From Sporosarcina sp. BP05 (GTDB lineage: Bacteria; Bacillota; Bacilli; Bacillales_A; Planococcaceae), in the NCBI RefSeq assembly GCF_014282005.1, contig NZ_JACFTD010000002.1:62001-126000 (forward strand): DNA of 64,000 nt, read 5' to 3'. Numbering within the stretch: the stretch's first letter is position 1; the number at the start of each line of letters is the position of its first letter. Below the pieces are notes generated by a model, which saw only the letters and a program-made list of their open reading frames with translations, made no database searches and was not told the DNA's origin. Positions 27,566 through 37,682 of the stretch are shown piece by piece. The translations under genes and the position numbers were made by a program.

Positions 27566-28396
27566 ATGGCTGATATGGTGATGGCGAGGCTGCATGAAGT
27601 TATGGTCGTGCTCTATGCAGTAAGTCTCGTTTTTTATTTTATAGATTACTTGAATAAGGATTCGTTTGCACACCGAAGCGCTTTTTGGATATTAACCGTC
27701 GTCTACTTTCTACAAACATTCTTCCTTGTGATGTATATATACGAATGGAAAAGGTTCCCTGTACTCACCCTTTTTGAGGGGATTTATTTTTATGCTTGGC
27801 TTTTAATTACTTTATCAATTATCTTGCATCTGTTTTACAAAGTTAGTCACGCCGTCTTTTTCTTAAATGTGATTGGATTCATCTTTATGACGATTCACAC
27901 ATTTGGACCAGTACAAATTGAACAGTCGCCGATAGGGGAAGCGCTTATTTCAGAGCTGTTATTCATCCATATTACATTCGCAATTTTGTCCTATGCGGCA
28001 TTTGCAATGTCATTCGTATTTTCGATACTTTATCTTCTCGTCTATAAAGTATTGAAGAAAAAGAAATGGACGAAACAGTTTAGTAGGCTTCCTTCTCTTC
28101 ATCAAACGGATCTTGGAATGAAGGCATCGCTTTACACTGGCATCCCATTCCTATTTGTCAGTCTAGTTCTCGGCGTGCAGTGGGCAATTGTTGCGCTTGA
28201 TGTATGGTCATTTTTGGATATGAAAATTATTGGGTCATTTATCTTGCTTGCTGTTTATGGTTCTGTATTAATTTTGAAGCGGAGTGGCAAGCTAACAGGT
28301 AATGACTTTGCATGGGCGAATGTATTCGCATTCCTTTTTGTAATTATTAACTTTTTCCTTGGCAGTAAGTTATCTGAGTTTCATTTCTGGTTATAA
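27566..28396 (+). CDS. hemX: HemX, CcsA-family membrane protein of the heme operon
   Basis: A 276-residue membrane protein with about eight hydrophobic segments and the cytochrome-c assembly (CcsA/HemX) look, including the FIHITFAILSYAAFAMSFVFS region. HemX lies between hemA and hemC in B. subtilis, where it lowers the cellular amount of HemA. The same role is expected from position. It starts at ATG after GGAAAGG. Confidence 0.93.
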   Translation: MADMVMARLHEVMVVLYAVSLVFYFIDYLNKDSFAHRSAFWILTVVYFLQTFFLVMYIYEWKRFPVLTLFEGIYFYAWLLITLSIILHLFYKVSHAVFFLNVIGFIFMTIHTFGPVQIEQSPIGEALISELLFIHITFAILSYAAFAMSFVFSILYLLVYKVLKKKKWTKQFSRLPSLHQTDLGMKASLYTGIPFLFVSLVLGVQWAIVALDVWSFLDMKIIGSFILLAVYGSVLILKRSGKLTGNDFAWANVFAFLFVIINFFLGSKLSEFHFWL

Positions 28397-28430
28397 ATCT
28401 TGTTATAAATGAAAGGTTGGATTAATTAAT

Positions 28431-29360
28431 ATGAGAAAAATTATCGTAGGTTCAAGAAGAAGTAAACTTGCATTGACACAAACAAACTGGTTTATCGAAC
28501 AGTTGAAAGCTGCAGGAGCTCCGTTTGAATTTGAAGTGAAAGAAATCGTTACGAAAGGCGATCAAATCTTAGATGTCATGTTATCGAAAGTCGGCGGTAA
28601 GGGGCTTTTCGTAAAGGAAATTGAGCAAGCATTATTCGATAAAGAAATCGATTTCGCTGTACATAGCATGAAAGACATGCCAGCTGTTCTTCCTGAAGGG
28701 CTTGTTATCGGTTGTATTCCTCCCCGTGAAGATGCGCGCGATGCATTCATTTCAAATGGTCATGTGAAATTCATGGACTTACCGGTAGGAGCTAAAGTCG
28801 GGACGTCTAGTTTACGCCGTAGTTCACAATTGCTACTTCTGCGTCCAGATCTTAACATCCAATGGATACGCGGCAATATCGATACGCGTCTGAAAAAAAT
28901 GGTTGACGGTGAATACGATGCGATTCTCCTTGCGGCTGCCGGTATGAAACGAATGGGCTGGAGCGCGGATGTGACTACGGAATATATGTCCGTCGAAGAT
29001 TGTATTCCAGCTGTAGGACAAGGGGCGCTGGCAATTGAATGCCGTATTGACGATAAAGAGTTGCTTGCTGAACTTGCGAAATTAACGGATGAAAAAACGT
29101 GGAAAGAAGTTGAAGCAGAGCGTACTTTCCTAACTGAAATGGACGGCTCATGCCAAGTTCCGATTGCCGGATTTGCGCAATATAACGGTAGCGAAGTCGA
29201 ATTGACGGGCTATATCGCTTCACCTGATGCAAAACAAATATTTAAAAAGACTTTCTCGAGCGCGGACCCCGTTGAAGCGGGTCTGGAGGTTGCGAAAACA
29301 TTGCGTGCCGAAGGGGCTTCAGAAGTGATTGAGAAAGTGAAGGCGGATATGGATGCGTGA
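28431..29360 (+). CDS. hemC: Porphobilinogen deaminase (hydroxymethylbilane synthase)
   Basis: A 309-residue enzyme polymerising four porphobilinogens. The N-terminus [18 protein letters not shown], the active-site stretch VHSMKDMP and the dipyrromethane cofactor Cys241 in [10 protein letters not shown] are present. It overlaps hemD by 8 bp. Confidence 0.98.
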   Translation: MRKIIVGSRRSKLALTQTNWFIEQLKAAGAPFEFEVKEIVTKGDQILDVMLSKVGGKGLFVKEIEQALFDKEIDFAVHSMKDMPAVLPEGLVIGCIPPREDARDAFISNGHVKFMDLPVGAKVGTSSLRRSSQLLLLRPDLNIQWIRGNIDTRLKKMVDGEYDAILLAAAGMKRMGWSADVTTEYMSVEDCIPAVGQGALAIECRIDDKELLAELAKLTDEKTWKEVEAERTFLTEMDGSCQVPIAGFAQYNGSEVELTGYIASPDAKQIFKKTFSSADPVEAGLEVAKTLRAEGASEVIEKVKADMDA

Positions 29361-30111
29361 TCGTCAACCGCTGTTAGCTGAAACAGTCATTTTTACAGGG
29401 ACACCTAAATCTGAAGATGTCTTTGAATTGGTGAAGCGCTACGGAGGGACGCCTATTTCATTGCCACTTATTCAAGTGGCGGAGTTAGTGGAACAGACAG
29501 ATGAACTTCGTTTGACTGCTTGTCCAATGTATGATTGGTTAATATTTACAAGTCAAAGTGCGGTTGCGGCGTTTGGTGCTAAACTCATTCGTCATGGCGT
29601 TTCTTCGCAATCAATTCCGGCGAAAATAGCAGCGGTGGGCACTCGAACTGCAGAAGCACTTGAAAAAATCGGTTTTACAGTCGATTTCATTCCGACCGTG
29701 TTTAGTGCAGATACTTTCGTAAAGGAATTTAACCCTGCTGAAACGGATATCCGACGCATTCTTTTTCTACGTGGATCAATTGCGGGCGTCACCATCAAAG
29801 AGGAAATCCCTTTTGAAGTGGATGAATGGACAGTTTATACGACGGAGCGTGCAAATGACTCCATCGATTCACTCGTTAATTTAGTGCAACAACAACAGCA
29901 GTTGACCGTTTTATTCGCAAGTCCTTCGGCAGTTGAAATTTTTGCCGAAGAAGTTGTTCCGCGGACAGGGTGGAACGGCTTTACAATCGGGGCAATCGGA
30001 CATGTGACGGAAAAAGCGTTGCTAGAAGCTGGTGCTGCCGTTCATGTTAGACCCGATACATACACACTTATGGATCTCGTCGAGAAATTGGCGGGGCGAA
30101 AGGAAGGGTAA
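29353..30111 (+). CDS. hemD: Uroporphyrinogen-III synthase
   Basis: A 252-residue bilobed enzyme that closes hydroxymethylbilane to uroporphyrinogen III. The family is poorly conserved. Typical pieces are visible: [36 protein letters not shown] and [17 protein letters not shown]. The identification is supported by its place between hemC and hemB. Confidence 0.95.
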   Translation: MRDRQPLLAETVIFTGTPKSEDVFELVKRYGGTPISLPLIQVAELVEQTDELRLTACPMYDWLIFTSQSAVAAFGAKLIRHGVSSQSIPAKIAAVGTRTAEALEKIGFTVDFIPTVFSADTFVKEFNPAETDIRRILFLRGSIAGVTIKEEIPFEVDEWTVYTTERANDSIDSLVNLVQQQQQLTVLFASPSAVEIFAEEVVPRTGWNGFTIGAIGHVTEKALLEAGAAVHVRPDTYTLMDLVEKLAGRKEG

Positions 30112-30113
30112 TT

Positions 30114-31094
30114 TTGGATACTTTACAATTCAGACGTAACAGACGTTTGCGCACATCTACTACATTACGTTCTATGGTAAGAGAGACTGTTCTGCGGAAA
30201 GAGGACTTCATCTATCCGATTTTTGTCATAGATGGGGAAGACATCAATAATCCAATTGCTTCTATGCCGGGCGTGTTCCAGAAATCACTTGACCATTTTG
30301 CAATTGAACTTGATGAGGTTGTTTCACTTGGAATTCCATCAATTATTTTATTTGGTCTTCCAGCAACGAAAGATGATAAGGGTTCGGAAGCTTATTCTGA
30401 TCAAGGGATTGTTCAAAAAGCCACTCGTTTTGCAAAAGAACGTTATCCTGAACTTATCGTCATCGCAGATACGTGCCTGTGCCAATATACAGACCACGGC
30501 CATTGCGGCGTTCTAGAAGGTGGTAAAGTACTCAACGACCGATCACTGGAACTACTGACGCGTACTGCAGTAAGCCAGGCGAAGGCGGGAGCAGACATTA
30601 TTGCGCCATCGAATATGATGGATGGATTTGTAGCAGCCATTCGCCAAGGATTAGATGAGGCTGGTTTTGAAGATATTCCAATTATGTCCTATGCGGTGAA
30701 ATATGCTTCTGCTTATTACGGACCTTTCCGTGACGCGGCAGAATCTACACCTAAATCAGGCGATCGCAAAACGTATCAAATGGATCCTGCAAACCGCCTA
30801 GAAGCAATGCGTGAAGCGGAATCAGATGTTGCGGAAGGTGCTGACTTCCTCATCGTTAAACCGGCACTTTCATATCTCGATATTATGCGTGACGTCAAAG
30901 ATAATTTTACATTGCCAGTAGTCGCGTACAATGTGAGTGGCGAATATGCAATGGTTAAAGCAGCAGCGCAAAATGACTGGGTTGATGAAAAAGCAATCGT
31001 TCTTGAAACGTTGACAAGTATGAAGCGTGCGGGTGCGGATCTTATTATGACGTACCATGCGAAAGATGCGGCACGCTGGCTGGAGGAGAACTAA
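30114..31094 (+). CDS. hemB: Delta-aminolevulinic acid dehydratase (porphobilinogen synthase)
   Basis: A 326-residue enzyme joining two 5-aminolevulinate molecules. The cysteine-rich zinc site ([15 protein letters not shown]) and the two lysine motifs ([17 protein letters not shown] and [11 protein letters not shown]) are intact, so it is a zinc-type enzyme. TTG is the start, 6 bp after AGGAAGG and 2 bp after hemD. Confidence 0.98.
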   Translation: MDTLQFRRNRRLRTSTTLRSMVRETVLRKEDFIYPIFVIDGEDINNPIASMPGVFQKSLDHFAIELDEVVSLGIPSIILFGLPATKDDKGSEAYSDQGIVQKATRFAKERYPELIVIADTCLCQYTDHGHCGVLEGGKVLNDRSLELLTRTAVSQAKAGADIIAPSNMMDGFVAAIRQGLDEAGFEDIPIMSYAVKYASAYYGPFRDAAESTPKSGDRKTYQMDPANRLEAMREAESDVAEGADFLIVKPALSYLDIMRDVKDNFTLPVVAYNVSGEYAMVKAAAQNDWVDEKAIVLETLTSMKRAGADLIMTYHAKDAARWLEEN

Positions 31095-32387
31095 TTGGGT
31101 AGAAATTATGACAAATCGAAACAAGCATTTGCAGAAGCTGTAAATCTTATGCCAGGAGGAGTAAACTCTCCTGTTCGTGCATTTAAATCTGTCAATATGG
31201 ATCCGATTTTCATGCAAAGTGGAAAAGGCGCTATCATTACAGATATCGATGGCAATGAATACATCGATTATGTACTATCTTGGGGTCCGCTTATTCTCGG
31301 ACATTCTGATCCAGACGTAGTTGAAGGCATTAAGCGCGTTGCAGAAACTGGGGCAAGCTTTGGTGCACCAACATTGGCGGAAAATGAACTTGCGAAACTT
31401 GTGATTGAACGTGTTCCTTCGATTGAAATGATTCGTATGGTGTCTTCTGGCACGGAAGCAACGATGAGTGCACTGCGTTTAGCACGTGGTTACACAGGCC
31501 GTAATAAGATTTTGAAATTTGAAGGCTGTTACCACGGTCACGCTGACTCACTGCTAATTAAGGCGGGTTCTGGCGTTGCGACACTTGGTCTACCTGATAG
31601 CCCGGGTGTACCTGAATCCGTTGCAAAAAACACAATTACAGTACCTTATAACGACTTAGAGAGCATTAAAGTCGCCATTCAAGAATTTGGTGACGATTTG
31701 GCAGCAATCATTGTTGAGCCTGTCGCAGGCAATATGGGTGTTGTTCCACCTGAACCAGGTTTCCTTGAAGGGCTGCGTGAGTTGACAGAGAACAACGGCA
31801 CGCTTCTTATTTTTGATGAAGTCATGACTGGCTTCCGCGTTGGCTACAATTGCGCACAAGGTTATTATGGTGTGACACCGGATATTACATGTCTTGGAAA
31901 AGTAATCGGTGGCGGACTTCCTGTTGGCGCATACGGCGGTAAACGTGAAATTATGGAAAACATGGCTCCTGCAGGAACGATTTATCAGGCAGGAACTTTA
32001 TCAGGTAATCCACTGGCGATGACTGCAGGTATTGAGACGTTGAAAAAATTAACGCCTGCATCCTATGACCATTTCATTAAATTGGGTGATCAGCTAGAAG
32101 CCGGTTTCCGTGCAGCGGCAAAAAAGTTTGATATTCCGCATACAGTAAACCGTGCAGGTTCTATGATTGGCTTTTTCTTCACCGACGAAAAAGTGTCAAA
32201 TTACGATAAAGCGAAAACAGCTGATCTTGTACTGTTCGCTGATTACTACCGCTTAATGGCCGAAGAGGGTATTTTCCTTCCCCCATCACAGTTTGAAGGC
32301 ATGTTCCTATCAACTGCGCATACAGAAGCGCATATTGAGAAGACAATTGAAGCGTTCCATACGGTATTTGCTAAACTCCGCGCGTAA
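31095..32387 (+). CDS. hemL: Glutamate-1-semialdehyde 2,1-aminomutase
   Basis: A 430-residue PLP enzyme that makes 5-aminolevulinate from the HemA product. PLP-binding Lys269 lies in [30 protein letters not shown] and [10 protein letters not shown] are family landmarks. It starts at TTG directly after the hemB stop, 6 bp behind GGAGGAG. It is the last gene of the hem operon. Confidence 0.97.
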   Translation: MGRNYDKSKQAFAEAVNLMPGGVNSPVRAFKSVNMDPIFMQSGKGAIITDIDGNEYIDYVLSWGPLILGHSDPDVVEGIKRVAETGASFGAPTLAENELAKLVIERVPSIEMIRMVSSGTEATMSALRLARGYTGRNKILKFEGCYHGHADSLLIKAGSGVATLGLPDSPGVPESVAKNTITVPYNDLESIKVAIQEFGDDLAAIIVEPVAGNMGVVPPEPGFLEGLRELTENNGTLLIFDEVMTGFRVGYNCAQGYYGVTPDITCLGKVIGGGLPVGAYGGKREIMENMAPAGTIYQAGTLSGNPLAMTAGIETLKKLTPASYDHFIKLGDQLEAGFRAAAKKFDIPHTVNRAGSMIGFFFTDEKVSNYDKAKTADLVLFADYYRLMAEEGIFLPPSQFEGMFLSTAHTEAHIEKTIEAFHTVFAKLRA

Positions 32388-32423
32388 AGATGTTACATTA
32401 ACGTTTGTTTAAATGACCAATAT

Positions 32424-32460
32424 AATATCCTCCGGCTAGTAAGTCAGTCGGAGGATATTT
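32424..32460 (+). terminator. Terminator of the hem operon
   Basis: An 11-bp stem (AATATCCTCCG/CGGAGGATATT) with a 14-nt loop; a short T-run follows. Confidence 0.8.
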
Positions 32461-32540
32461 GCGTTCGTTCTAATTATTCTTCTATTGTAACCACGCCGCG
32501 CATACAATTGTTTGTGAAGGAATAGAAGGAGGGAACAAGT

Positions 32541-33116
32541 ATGGAGAAAAAACAGTGGTCAATGCAGGAAAACTTTTATTTCCCGGAACATGCCGGCGTA
32601 CCGACTGGGGTGCAGTCAGTCACAGTGACACCAAGATATACTGAAGAGCGTACGGAAGATGCGGTCCGGCTGACAGGCATTTATCATATTGCGGCGAATG
32701 TCGAATTTGATGAAGGGTTTCGGGCGGAGGAATGGGATGATTCATTTATCCTCATTGACGATGTCGAAGTGGATGGCAAAGACGGTTATTTTGAATATGC
32801 CGTGCCGCTCAATATCGATCTACCTTCAATAGCGGAGAGCCCACTAGACATTGTAACAACGCATGCAACAGGTAAATCGGACGGACAAGGTACTTACGGA
32901 GTTGTCTGGAATGTAGAATGTACGTACACAGAAGCAGTTGTCCTAGTGGAACAACCTGAGGAAGTGCAAGTAGTAGTCGCGACGCCGTTAGTAGCAATTA
33001 ACAGCACTCCGTTAGACGAGCTGGACGAAGTGCTGTCGTTCATTGCAGAGCTCACGGATGGGGTATCGACGACAGCCTACCGTTCAAATGATGTTTTTGT
33101 AAAGAACGAAGGCTAA
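32541..33116 (+). CDS. SpoVID-position protein, N-terminal domain only
   Basis: A 191-residue acidic protein without signal peptide, behind a strong AGAAGGAGGG. It sits between hemL and valS, where B. subtilis has spoVID (spore coat morphogenesis) and ysxE. The beta-rich first 130 residues (TPRYTEERTEDAVRLTGIYH and later VPLNIDLPS) could correspond to the N-terminal SPOCS-like domain of SpoVID/SipL. No C-terminal LysM domain is present. Either a reduced SpoVID or an unrelated protein; only its position and general character support the link. Confidence 0.7.
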   Translation: MEKKQWSMQENFYFPEHAGVPTGVQSVTVTPRYTEERTEDAVRLTGIYHIAANVEFDEGFRAEEWDDSFILIDDVEVDGKDGYFEYAVPLNIDLPSIAESPLDIVTTHATGKSDGQGTYGVVWNVECTYTEAVVLVEQPEEVQVVVATPLVAINSTPLDELDEVLSFIAELTDGVSTTAYRSNDVFVKNEG

Positions 33117-33275
33117 ACCGCAAAGTAAACATAACAGAAGAAAATCGCCTGTAGTTGGCACGATCAATAATCGGATCAATTGAAAGATGCAAATCGGGAT
33201 AATGATTCCTCTGCAATAAAATCTGCATTTCCGGAGCCAAGGTGGCAATAAGTAAGGGTTGTAGCATTTTCGCAT
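33084..33275 (-). CDS. Small hydrophobic protein, 63 residues
   Basis: On the reverse strand, ATG at 33275 is preceded by GAAAGGAT with good spacing. The product is basic at the start (MRKCYNPYLLPPWLRK) and then mostly hydrophobic, with two possible membrane segments. It overlaps the end of the SpoVID-position gene tail-to-tail by about 30 bp. No function is recognised. The ribosome binding site and composition favour a real gene; conservation would have to confirm it. Confidence 0.5.
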   Translation of the reverse strand: MRKCYNPYLLPPWLRKCRFYCRGIIIPICIFQLIRLLIVPTTGDFLLLCLLCGLAFVLYKNII

Positions 33276-33298
33276 GACATCATCCTTTCGTAATGTAC

Positions 33299-33328
33299 TT
33301 GACGATTGATAAGCAATTCCGTTACAAT
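33299..33328 (+). promoter_or_regulatory. Promoter of valS
   Basis: TTGACG (33299-33304), 18 bp, TACAAT (33323-33328). Transcription would start just before the T-box leader. Confidence 0.65.
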
Positions 33329-33339
33329 CAAGGTAACTG

Positions 33340-33613
33340 CATATGGATGCGATGATTGGGATAGTATGTGAATGGATTAGACTAAAGAGAGGGTTCGAGT
33401 GCTGAAAGGACCTGTCGATTATTTACGGAATGTAACCCATGAGCAGTTTTCGTGAAAGTGTGTTCAAAAAGAAAGACATTTTTTGAACGTAGTAGCGGAA
33501 GCCGGTTTGAAGCCGTTATCGAAGTTTGAGGTGCACAGTTCTTTTGTGTGCACGAATAAAGGTGGTACCGCGAACAGCTCCTTCGTCCTTTAAGGCGATA
33601 GGAGTTTTTTTGT
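33340..33613 (+). promoter_or_regulatory. T-box riboswitch controlling valS
   Basis: Stem I landmarks AGAGAG and GCTGAAAGG (33386-33410) are followed by the T-box core AAAGGTGGTACCGCG (33558-33572). The competing terminator is CTCCT...AGGAG plus a T-run (33578-33608). Uncharged tRNA-Val would stabilise the antiterminator and allow valS transcription. The specifier codon could be GTC at 33414-33416, not certain. Confidence 0.93.
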
Positions 33614-33616
33614 GGG

Positions 33617-33708
33617 CCCACAGGAAGTGGGTCAGGCAGCCATTGCCACAGGATGTGGCGCACTTAGGCTGCCATCTTTAAGCAATTAGCCGCTAAGGCT
33701 TTTTTTTT
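33617..33708 (+). terminator. Second hairpin cluster and terminator-like element before valS
   Basis: Beyond the T-box terminator come CCCAC/GTGGG, then GGCAGCC/GGCTGCC enclosing GCCACA/TGTGGC, then AGCC-GCTAA-GGCT followed by nine T. Read-through transcripts would have to pass this before reaching valS. Confidence 0.5.
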
Positions 33709-33732
33709 GTAACTAATAAAGGAGGAAACAAC

Positions 33733-36381
33733 ATGTCAACTGAAAACAACACGTCGATGCCTACGAAATATGATCCGCAGACAATTGAAGCAGGCCGCTA
33801 TGAATGGTGGTTAAAAGGAAAGTACTTTGAAGCACAACCTGAAAGCGATAAAACGCCCTATACAATAGTTATTCCACCGCCGAACGTGACGGGTAAACTT
33901 CACCTAGGACACGCATGGGATACAACGCTACAAGATATCATGACGCGCATGAAACGTATGCAAGGCTATGATGCATTATGGCTTCCAGGAATGGACCACG
34001 CGGGAATCGCGACACAGGCTCGTGTAGAAGCAAAACTTCGTGAAGAAGGAACGACACGTTATGATTTAGGCCGTGAAAAATTCGTTGAAGAAACATGGAA
34101 ATGGAAAGACGAGTACGCGGGACATATCCGTGCGCAATGGGCGAAACTTGGTTTGGGTCTTGACTACACACGCGAACGATTTACCCTGGATGAAGGACTT
34201 TCGAAAGCTGTACAGGAAGTTTTCGTTAAACTCTATAATAAAGGGCTTATCTACCGTGGCGAATACATTATCAACTGGGATCCGGCAACGAAAACGGCGA
34301 TATCTGATATCGAAGTCATTCATAAAGACATACAGGGTGCTTTCTATCATATGCGTTACCCACTGGCAGACGGAACAGGCAGTATCGAAATTGCGACAAC
34401 TCGACCTGAAACAATGCTTGGGGACACTGCGGTTGCAGTCCATCCTGAAGATGAGCGCTACAAACATTTAATCGGCAAAACAGTTAAATTACCAATCGTT
34501 GGTCGTGAAATTCCGATTATTGCAGACGATTACGTCGACATGGAATTCGGAAGTGGTGCCGTGAAAATAACACCTGCACATGACCCGAATGACTTTGAAA
34601 TTGGAAACCGTCACAATCTTCCACGTATCCTTGTAATGAATGAAGATGGTTCAATGAACAAGCTTGCCGGTAAATACGAAGGAATGGACCGCTTCGAATG
34701 CCGGAAAGAAATTGTTAAAGACTTGCAAGAGATGGCTATTCTCTTCAACGTTGAAGAACATAATCATTCTGTCGGTCACTCTGAACGTAGTGGTGCTGTC
34801 GTTGAACCGTATTTATCAACACAATGGTTCGTTAAAATGCAGCCGCTAGCTAATGAGGCGATTAAGTTACAAGAAGCGGAAGGCAAAGTGAACTTTGTAC
34901 CGGACCGTTTTGAAAAAACGTATTTAACTTGGATGGAAAATGTTCATGACTGGTGTATCTCGCGTCAACTTTGGTGGGGCCACCGCATCCCAGCTTGGTA
35001 CCATAACGAAACGGGTGAAATACATGTCGGCAATGAAGCGCCTGCAGATAGCGAAAACTGGAGTCAGGACAATGACGTTCTTGATACGTGGTTCTCATCT
35101 GCGCTATGGCCGTTTTCGACAATGGGCTGGCCGGATCTTGACAACGAAGAATTCAAACGCTATTACCCAACTGATGCACTCGTAACAGGCTATGACATCA
35201 TTTTCTTCTGGGTATCACGGATGATTTTCCAAGGGATTGAATTTACAGAACAACGTCCATTTAAAGACGTCTTAATTCACGGACTCGTACGCGCAGAAGA
35301 TGGCCGGAAAATGTCTAAATCACTTGGTAACGGCGTCGATCCGATGGATGTTATTGAAAAATACGGCGCGGATGCACTGCGCTACTTCTTGTCGACAGGT
35401 TCGTCGCCAGGGCAGGATCTTCGCTACTCAACTGAGAAAGTTGAAGCCATCTGGAACTTTGCCAATAAAATCTGGAATGCATCTCGTTTCGCGCTAATGA
35501 ACATGGATGGCATGACCTACGAAGAAATCGATTTAACGGGTGAAAAATCCGTTGCAGATGCATGGATCTTGACACGTTTGAATGAAACAATCGACCAAGT
35601 TACGAAACTTGCAGATCGTTATGAGTTCGGTGAAGTCGGCCGTGCACTTTATAACTTCATCTGGGATGATTTCTGCGACTGGTACATCGAAATGGCGAAA
35701 CTGCCACTTTACGGTGAAGACGAAACAGCGAAGAAAATGACGCGTTCTGTACTGGCATACGTACTTGATAATACGATGCGTCTGCTGCACCCGTTCATGC
35801 CGTTCATCACAGAAGAAATCTGGCAGAACTTACCGCATGAAGGCGAATCAATTACAATCGCTGCATGGCCGGTTGCAGATCCTGCGCTTACTGATAAAAC
35901 GCGTGCAACAGATATGAAACTGCTGATGGATATCATCCGCGCAGTACGGAATATCCGTGCAGAAGTAAATACACCACTTAGCAAAAAAGTTCCACTTTAT
36001 ATTTCAGCTAAAGACGATGCAACTGTAGCCGTGCTGGAAGCGAATCGTAGCTACATCGAACGTTTCTGTAACCCTGAGACGTTAACGCTAGGCAACAACA
36101 TCACAGCACCTGGCAAATCGATGTCAGCGGTAGTTACAGGAGCAGAACTGTTCTTACCTCTTGAAGGTTTGCTGAACATCGACGAAGAACTCGCACGTCT
36201 GACAAAAGAACTTGCGAAATGGCAAGGTGAAGTGAAACGCGTTCAAGGCAAACTAGCAAACGAACGCTTCATGTCAAAAGCACCTGAAGCAGTTGTGGCA
36301 GAAGAGCGAGCTAAAGAAAGTGACTATCTAGAAAAATACGCGGCAGTTGAGCGTCGTATGCAGGAATTGAAGGAAATTTGA
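33733..36381 (+). CDS. valS: Valyl-tRNA synthetase
   Basis: A class I aminoacyl-tRNA synthetase of 882 residues, normal length. The HIGH-type motif is in [14 protein letters not shown] near residue 55 and KMSKS in [11 protein letters not shown] near residue 527. The CP1 editing domain ([17 protein letters not shown]) and the C-terminal coiled coil ([20 protein letters not shown]) are present. AAAGGAGG precedes the ATG. T-box control is visible upstream. Confidence 0.98.
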   Translation: MSTENNTSMPTKYDPQTIEAGRYEWWLKGKYFEAQPESDKTPYTIVIPPPNVTGKLHLGHAWDTTLQDIMTRMKRMQGYDALWLPGMDHAGIATQARVEAKLREEGTTRYDLGREKFVEETWKWKDEYAGHIRAQWAKLGLGLDYTRERFTLDEGLSKAVQEVFVKLYNKGLIYRGEYIINWDPATKTAISDIEVIHKDIQGAFYHMRYPLADGTGSIEIATTRPETMLGDTAVAVHPEDERYKHLIGKTVKLPIVGREIPIIADDYVDMEFGSGAVKITPAHDPNDFEIGNRHNLPRILVMNEDGSMNKLAGKYEGMDRFECRKEIVKDLQEMAILFNVEEHNHSVGHSERSGAVVEPYLSTQWFVKMQPLANEAIKLQEAEGKVNFVPDRFEKTYLTWMENVHDWCISRQLWWGHRIPAWYHNETGEIHVGNEAPADSENWSQDNDVLDTWFSSALWPFSTMGWPDLDNEEFKRYYPTDALVTGYDIIFFWVSRMIFQGIEFTEQRPFKDVLIHGLVRAEDGRKMSKSLGNGVDPMDVIEKYGADALRYFLSTGSSPGQDLRYSTEKVEAIWNFANKIWNASRFALMNMDGMTYEEIDLTGEKSVADAWILTRLNETIDQVTKLADRYEFGEVGRALYNFIWDDFCDWYIEMAKLPLYGEDETAKKMTRSVLAYVLDNTMRLLHPFMPFITEEIWQNLPHEGESITIAAWPVADPALTDKTRATDMKLLMDIIRAVRNIRAEVNTPLSKKVPLYISAKDDATVAVLEANRSYIERFCNPETLTLGNNITAPGKSMSAVVTGAELFLPLEGLLNIDEELARLTKELAKWQGEVKRVQGKLANERFMSKAPEAVVAEERAKESDYLEKYAAVERRMQELKEI

Positions 36382-36391
36382 TTTCAAAACG

Positions 36392-36420
36392 AAAAGACCC
36401 GATTGCGATTGGGTCTTTTT
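36392..36420 (+). terminator. Terminator of valS
   Basis: The stem AAAAGACCC/GGGTCTTTT with a 10-nt loop ends in a T-run. Confidence 0.88.
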
Positions 36421-36547
36421 GTTTTGATAAATTTTGATCTGGGGCATGAAGAATTAATTGGTCATTGTGCTGTCGAAAAACACCTGTGTGGTTTACCATT
36501 TAGCTTATACATATTGGTTAGTAAACTGAATAACCGCTAATTTAATT

Positions 36548-36577
36548 TTGATTAAAAATCGCCGAATGTGGTAGTAT
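36548..36577 (+). promoter_or_regulatory. Promoter of the minor pilin operon
   Basis: TTGATT (36548-36553), 18 bp, TAGTAT (36572-36577) with TGG before it. The leader is about 130 nt. Confidence 0.5.
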
Positions 36578-36714
36578 AGGTTTATATGAGTCTATGAAAG
36601 ACTAAGAATGTGTTGGTTTTATAGGAGTAATGGAATGGTTGAGAATTCTTTGTTACTCATTATTTCGATTTTTTATTAAATGTCTAATTAACTCGAATGA
36701 AAAGGATGATAGAT

Positions 36715-37158
36715 ATGGGGAAGTTTAAACTGAAGAGGGGTATGGGGGAAGGTGGGTTATCACTTGTTGAAGTGTTGGCTGCACTTGTTATTTTAGGTAT
36801 TGTGTTTATTGGGTTCATGTCGATATTCCCTCAGATGAATAATATTAATAATAGAACAGAGACAAAGCTGGTGACGATGAACATCGCTAAGCAAGAATTA
36901 GCAAAGTTAAAGGGTCCACCTTCTCGAGTAAATCCTGATAAAAGGATTCAAAGTAGTATGAGTCCTTACTTTTTCGAAACATATGACTTGTCTGATGGTA
37001 ACTATAAAATCCTAGTGGATTGCTATAATACAGAGTCCCAGACTTGCAGTGGAACGGGCGAGACTGCCAGAAAACCTAAATTATACAAAATTCATATCAA
37101 AGTAGAAAAAGACGGCAAATTAAACAGTGAAACGTTTGGTTATCTAGAATTAAAGTAG
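36715..37158 (+). CDS. Type IV prepilin-like minor pilin (PilV/GspI-like)
   Basis: A 147-residue precursor with a class III leader ending EGG and mature start LSLVEVLAALVILGIVFIGF, including Glu at +5; cleavage by PilD is expected. A helical stalk and a small C-terminal domain with two cysteines (DCYNTESQTCSG) follow. ATG 36715 is preferred, spaced correctly from AAGGATG. It is the first of three minor pilin genes between valS and folC. Confidence 0.85.
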   Translation: MGKFKLKRGMGEGGLSLVEVLAALVILGIVFIGFMSIFPQMNNINNRTETKLVTMNIAKQELAKLKGPPSRVNPDKRIQSSMSPYFFETYDLSDGNYKILVDCYNTESQTCSGTGETARKPKLYKIHIKVEKDGKLNSETFGYLELK

Positions 37159-37171
37159 AGGAGGGATTGCC

Positions 37172-37678
37172 ATGCTGAAAAATGAAGATGGAATGACTTT
37201 AGTGGAAGTACTTGCTACTCTTCTCCTTATGACATTAATCACCGGTATAATTTGGACTACCCTTTCAATTGCCACCAAGTTTAATGTCTCAGAAACTTCT
37301 GCTCTACGATTACAGCAGGAAGCAAACTATATTATTGCTGAATTACAACAAGTTCATCGGCATTGCTACTCCTATAGATTGACCATAATTAGAGATGAAG
37401 TCAAAGTCGCAGAATGTAAAAATGATACTGAAACAAGTATACCTAAATATGACGGGGTAATCAGTGGGAAATATAAATACCGGTTTGAAGACAGTGGAGA
37501 ATCTCCTTATATTAATAAGTTATATATCTCACCTAAAGATAATTTAGAGCTTTTTGATTTTGTGGTCATCGATCCTGTGAAAAGAAATAAAGAAGAAAAG
37601 GCTGTCAAAGTACCTACTACAATCTCCCGTTATCTAACCGATGTTATGCAGTCAAACAAAGCGCAAGAAGGGAGCTGA
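37172..37678 (+). CDS. Type IV prepilin-like minor pilin (PilW/GspJ-like)
   Basis: 168 residues with leader MLKNEDG and mature start MTLVEVLATLLLMTLITGII (Glu +5). The C-terminal part has two cysteines (HRHCYSY, VAECKN). It is 13 bp behind the first minor pilin and 4 bp ahead of the third, so one transcript. Minor pilins of this type prime pilus assembly and form the tip complex. Confidence 0.85.
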   Translation: MLKNEDGMTLVEVLATLLLMTLITGIIWTTLSIATKFNVSETSALRLQQEANYIIAELQQVHRHCYSYRLTIIRDEVKVAECKNDTETSIPKYDGVISGKYKYRFEDSGESPYINKLYISPKDNLELFDFVVIDPVKRNKEEKAVKVPTTISRYLTDVMQSNKAQEGS

Positions 37679-37682
37679 CTAT

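Larger units (their letters stand above)
33117..33732. other. Intergenic region before valS
   Basis: About 600 bp. The first part is covered by the small reverse-strand gene; the rest holds the valS promoter, a T-box riboswitch and a second set of hairpins before the valS start. Confidence 0.7.
36382..36714. other. Intergenic region before the minor pilin operon
   Basis: About 330 bp with the valS terminator at its start and a promoter at 36548-36577. Nothing else is recognised. Confidence 0.6.

Noticed and set aside
33382..33663. A 93-codon reverse frame over the T-box
   Set aside because: It lies entirely on the structured leader of valS, so it is a by-product of the riboswitch sequence.
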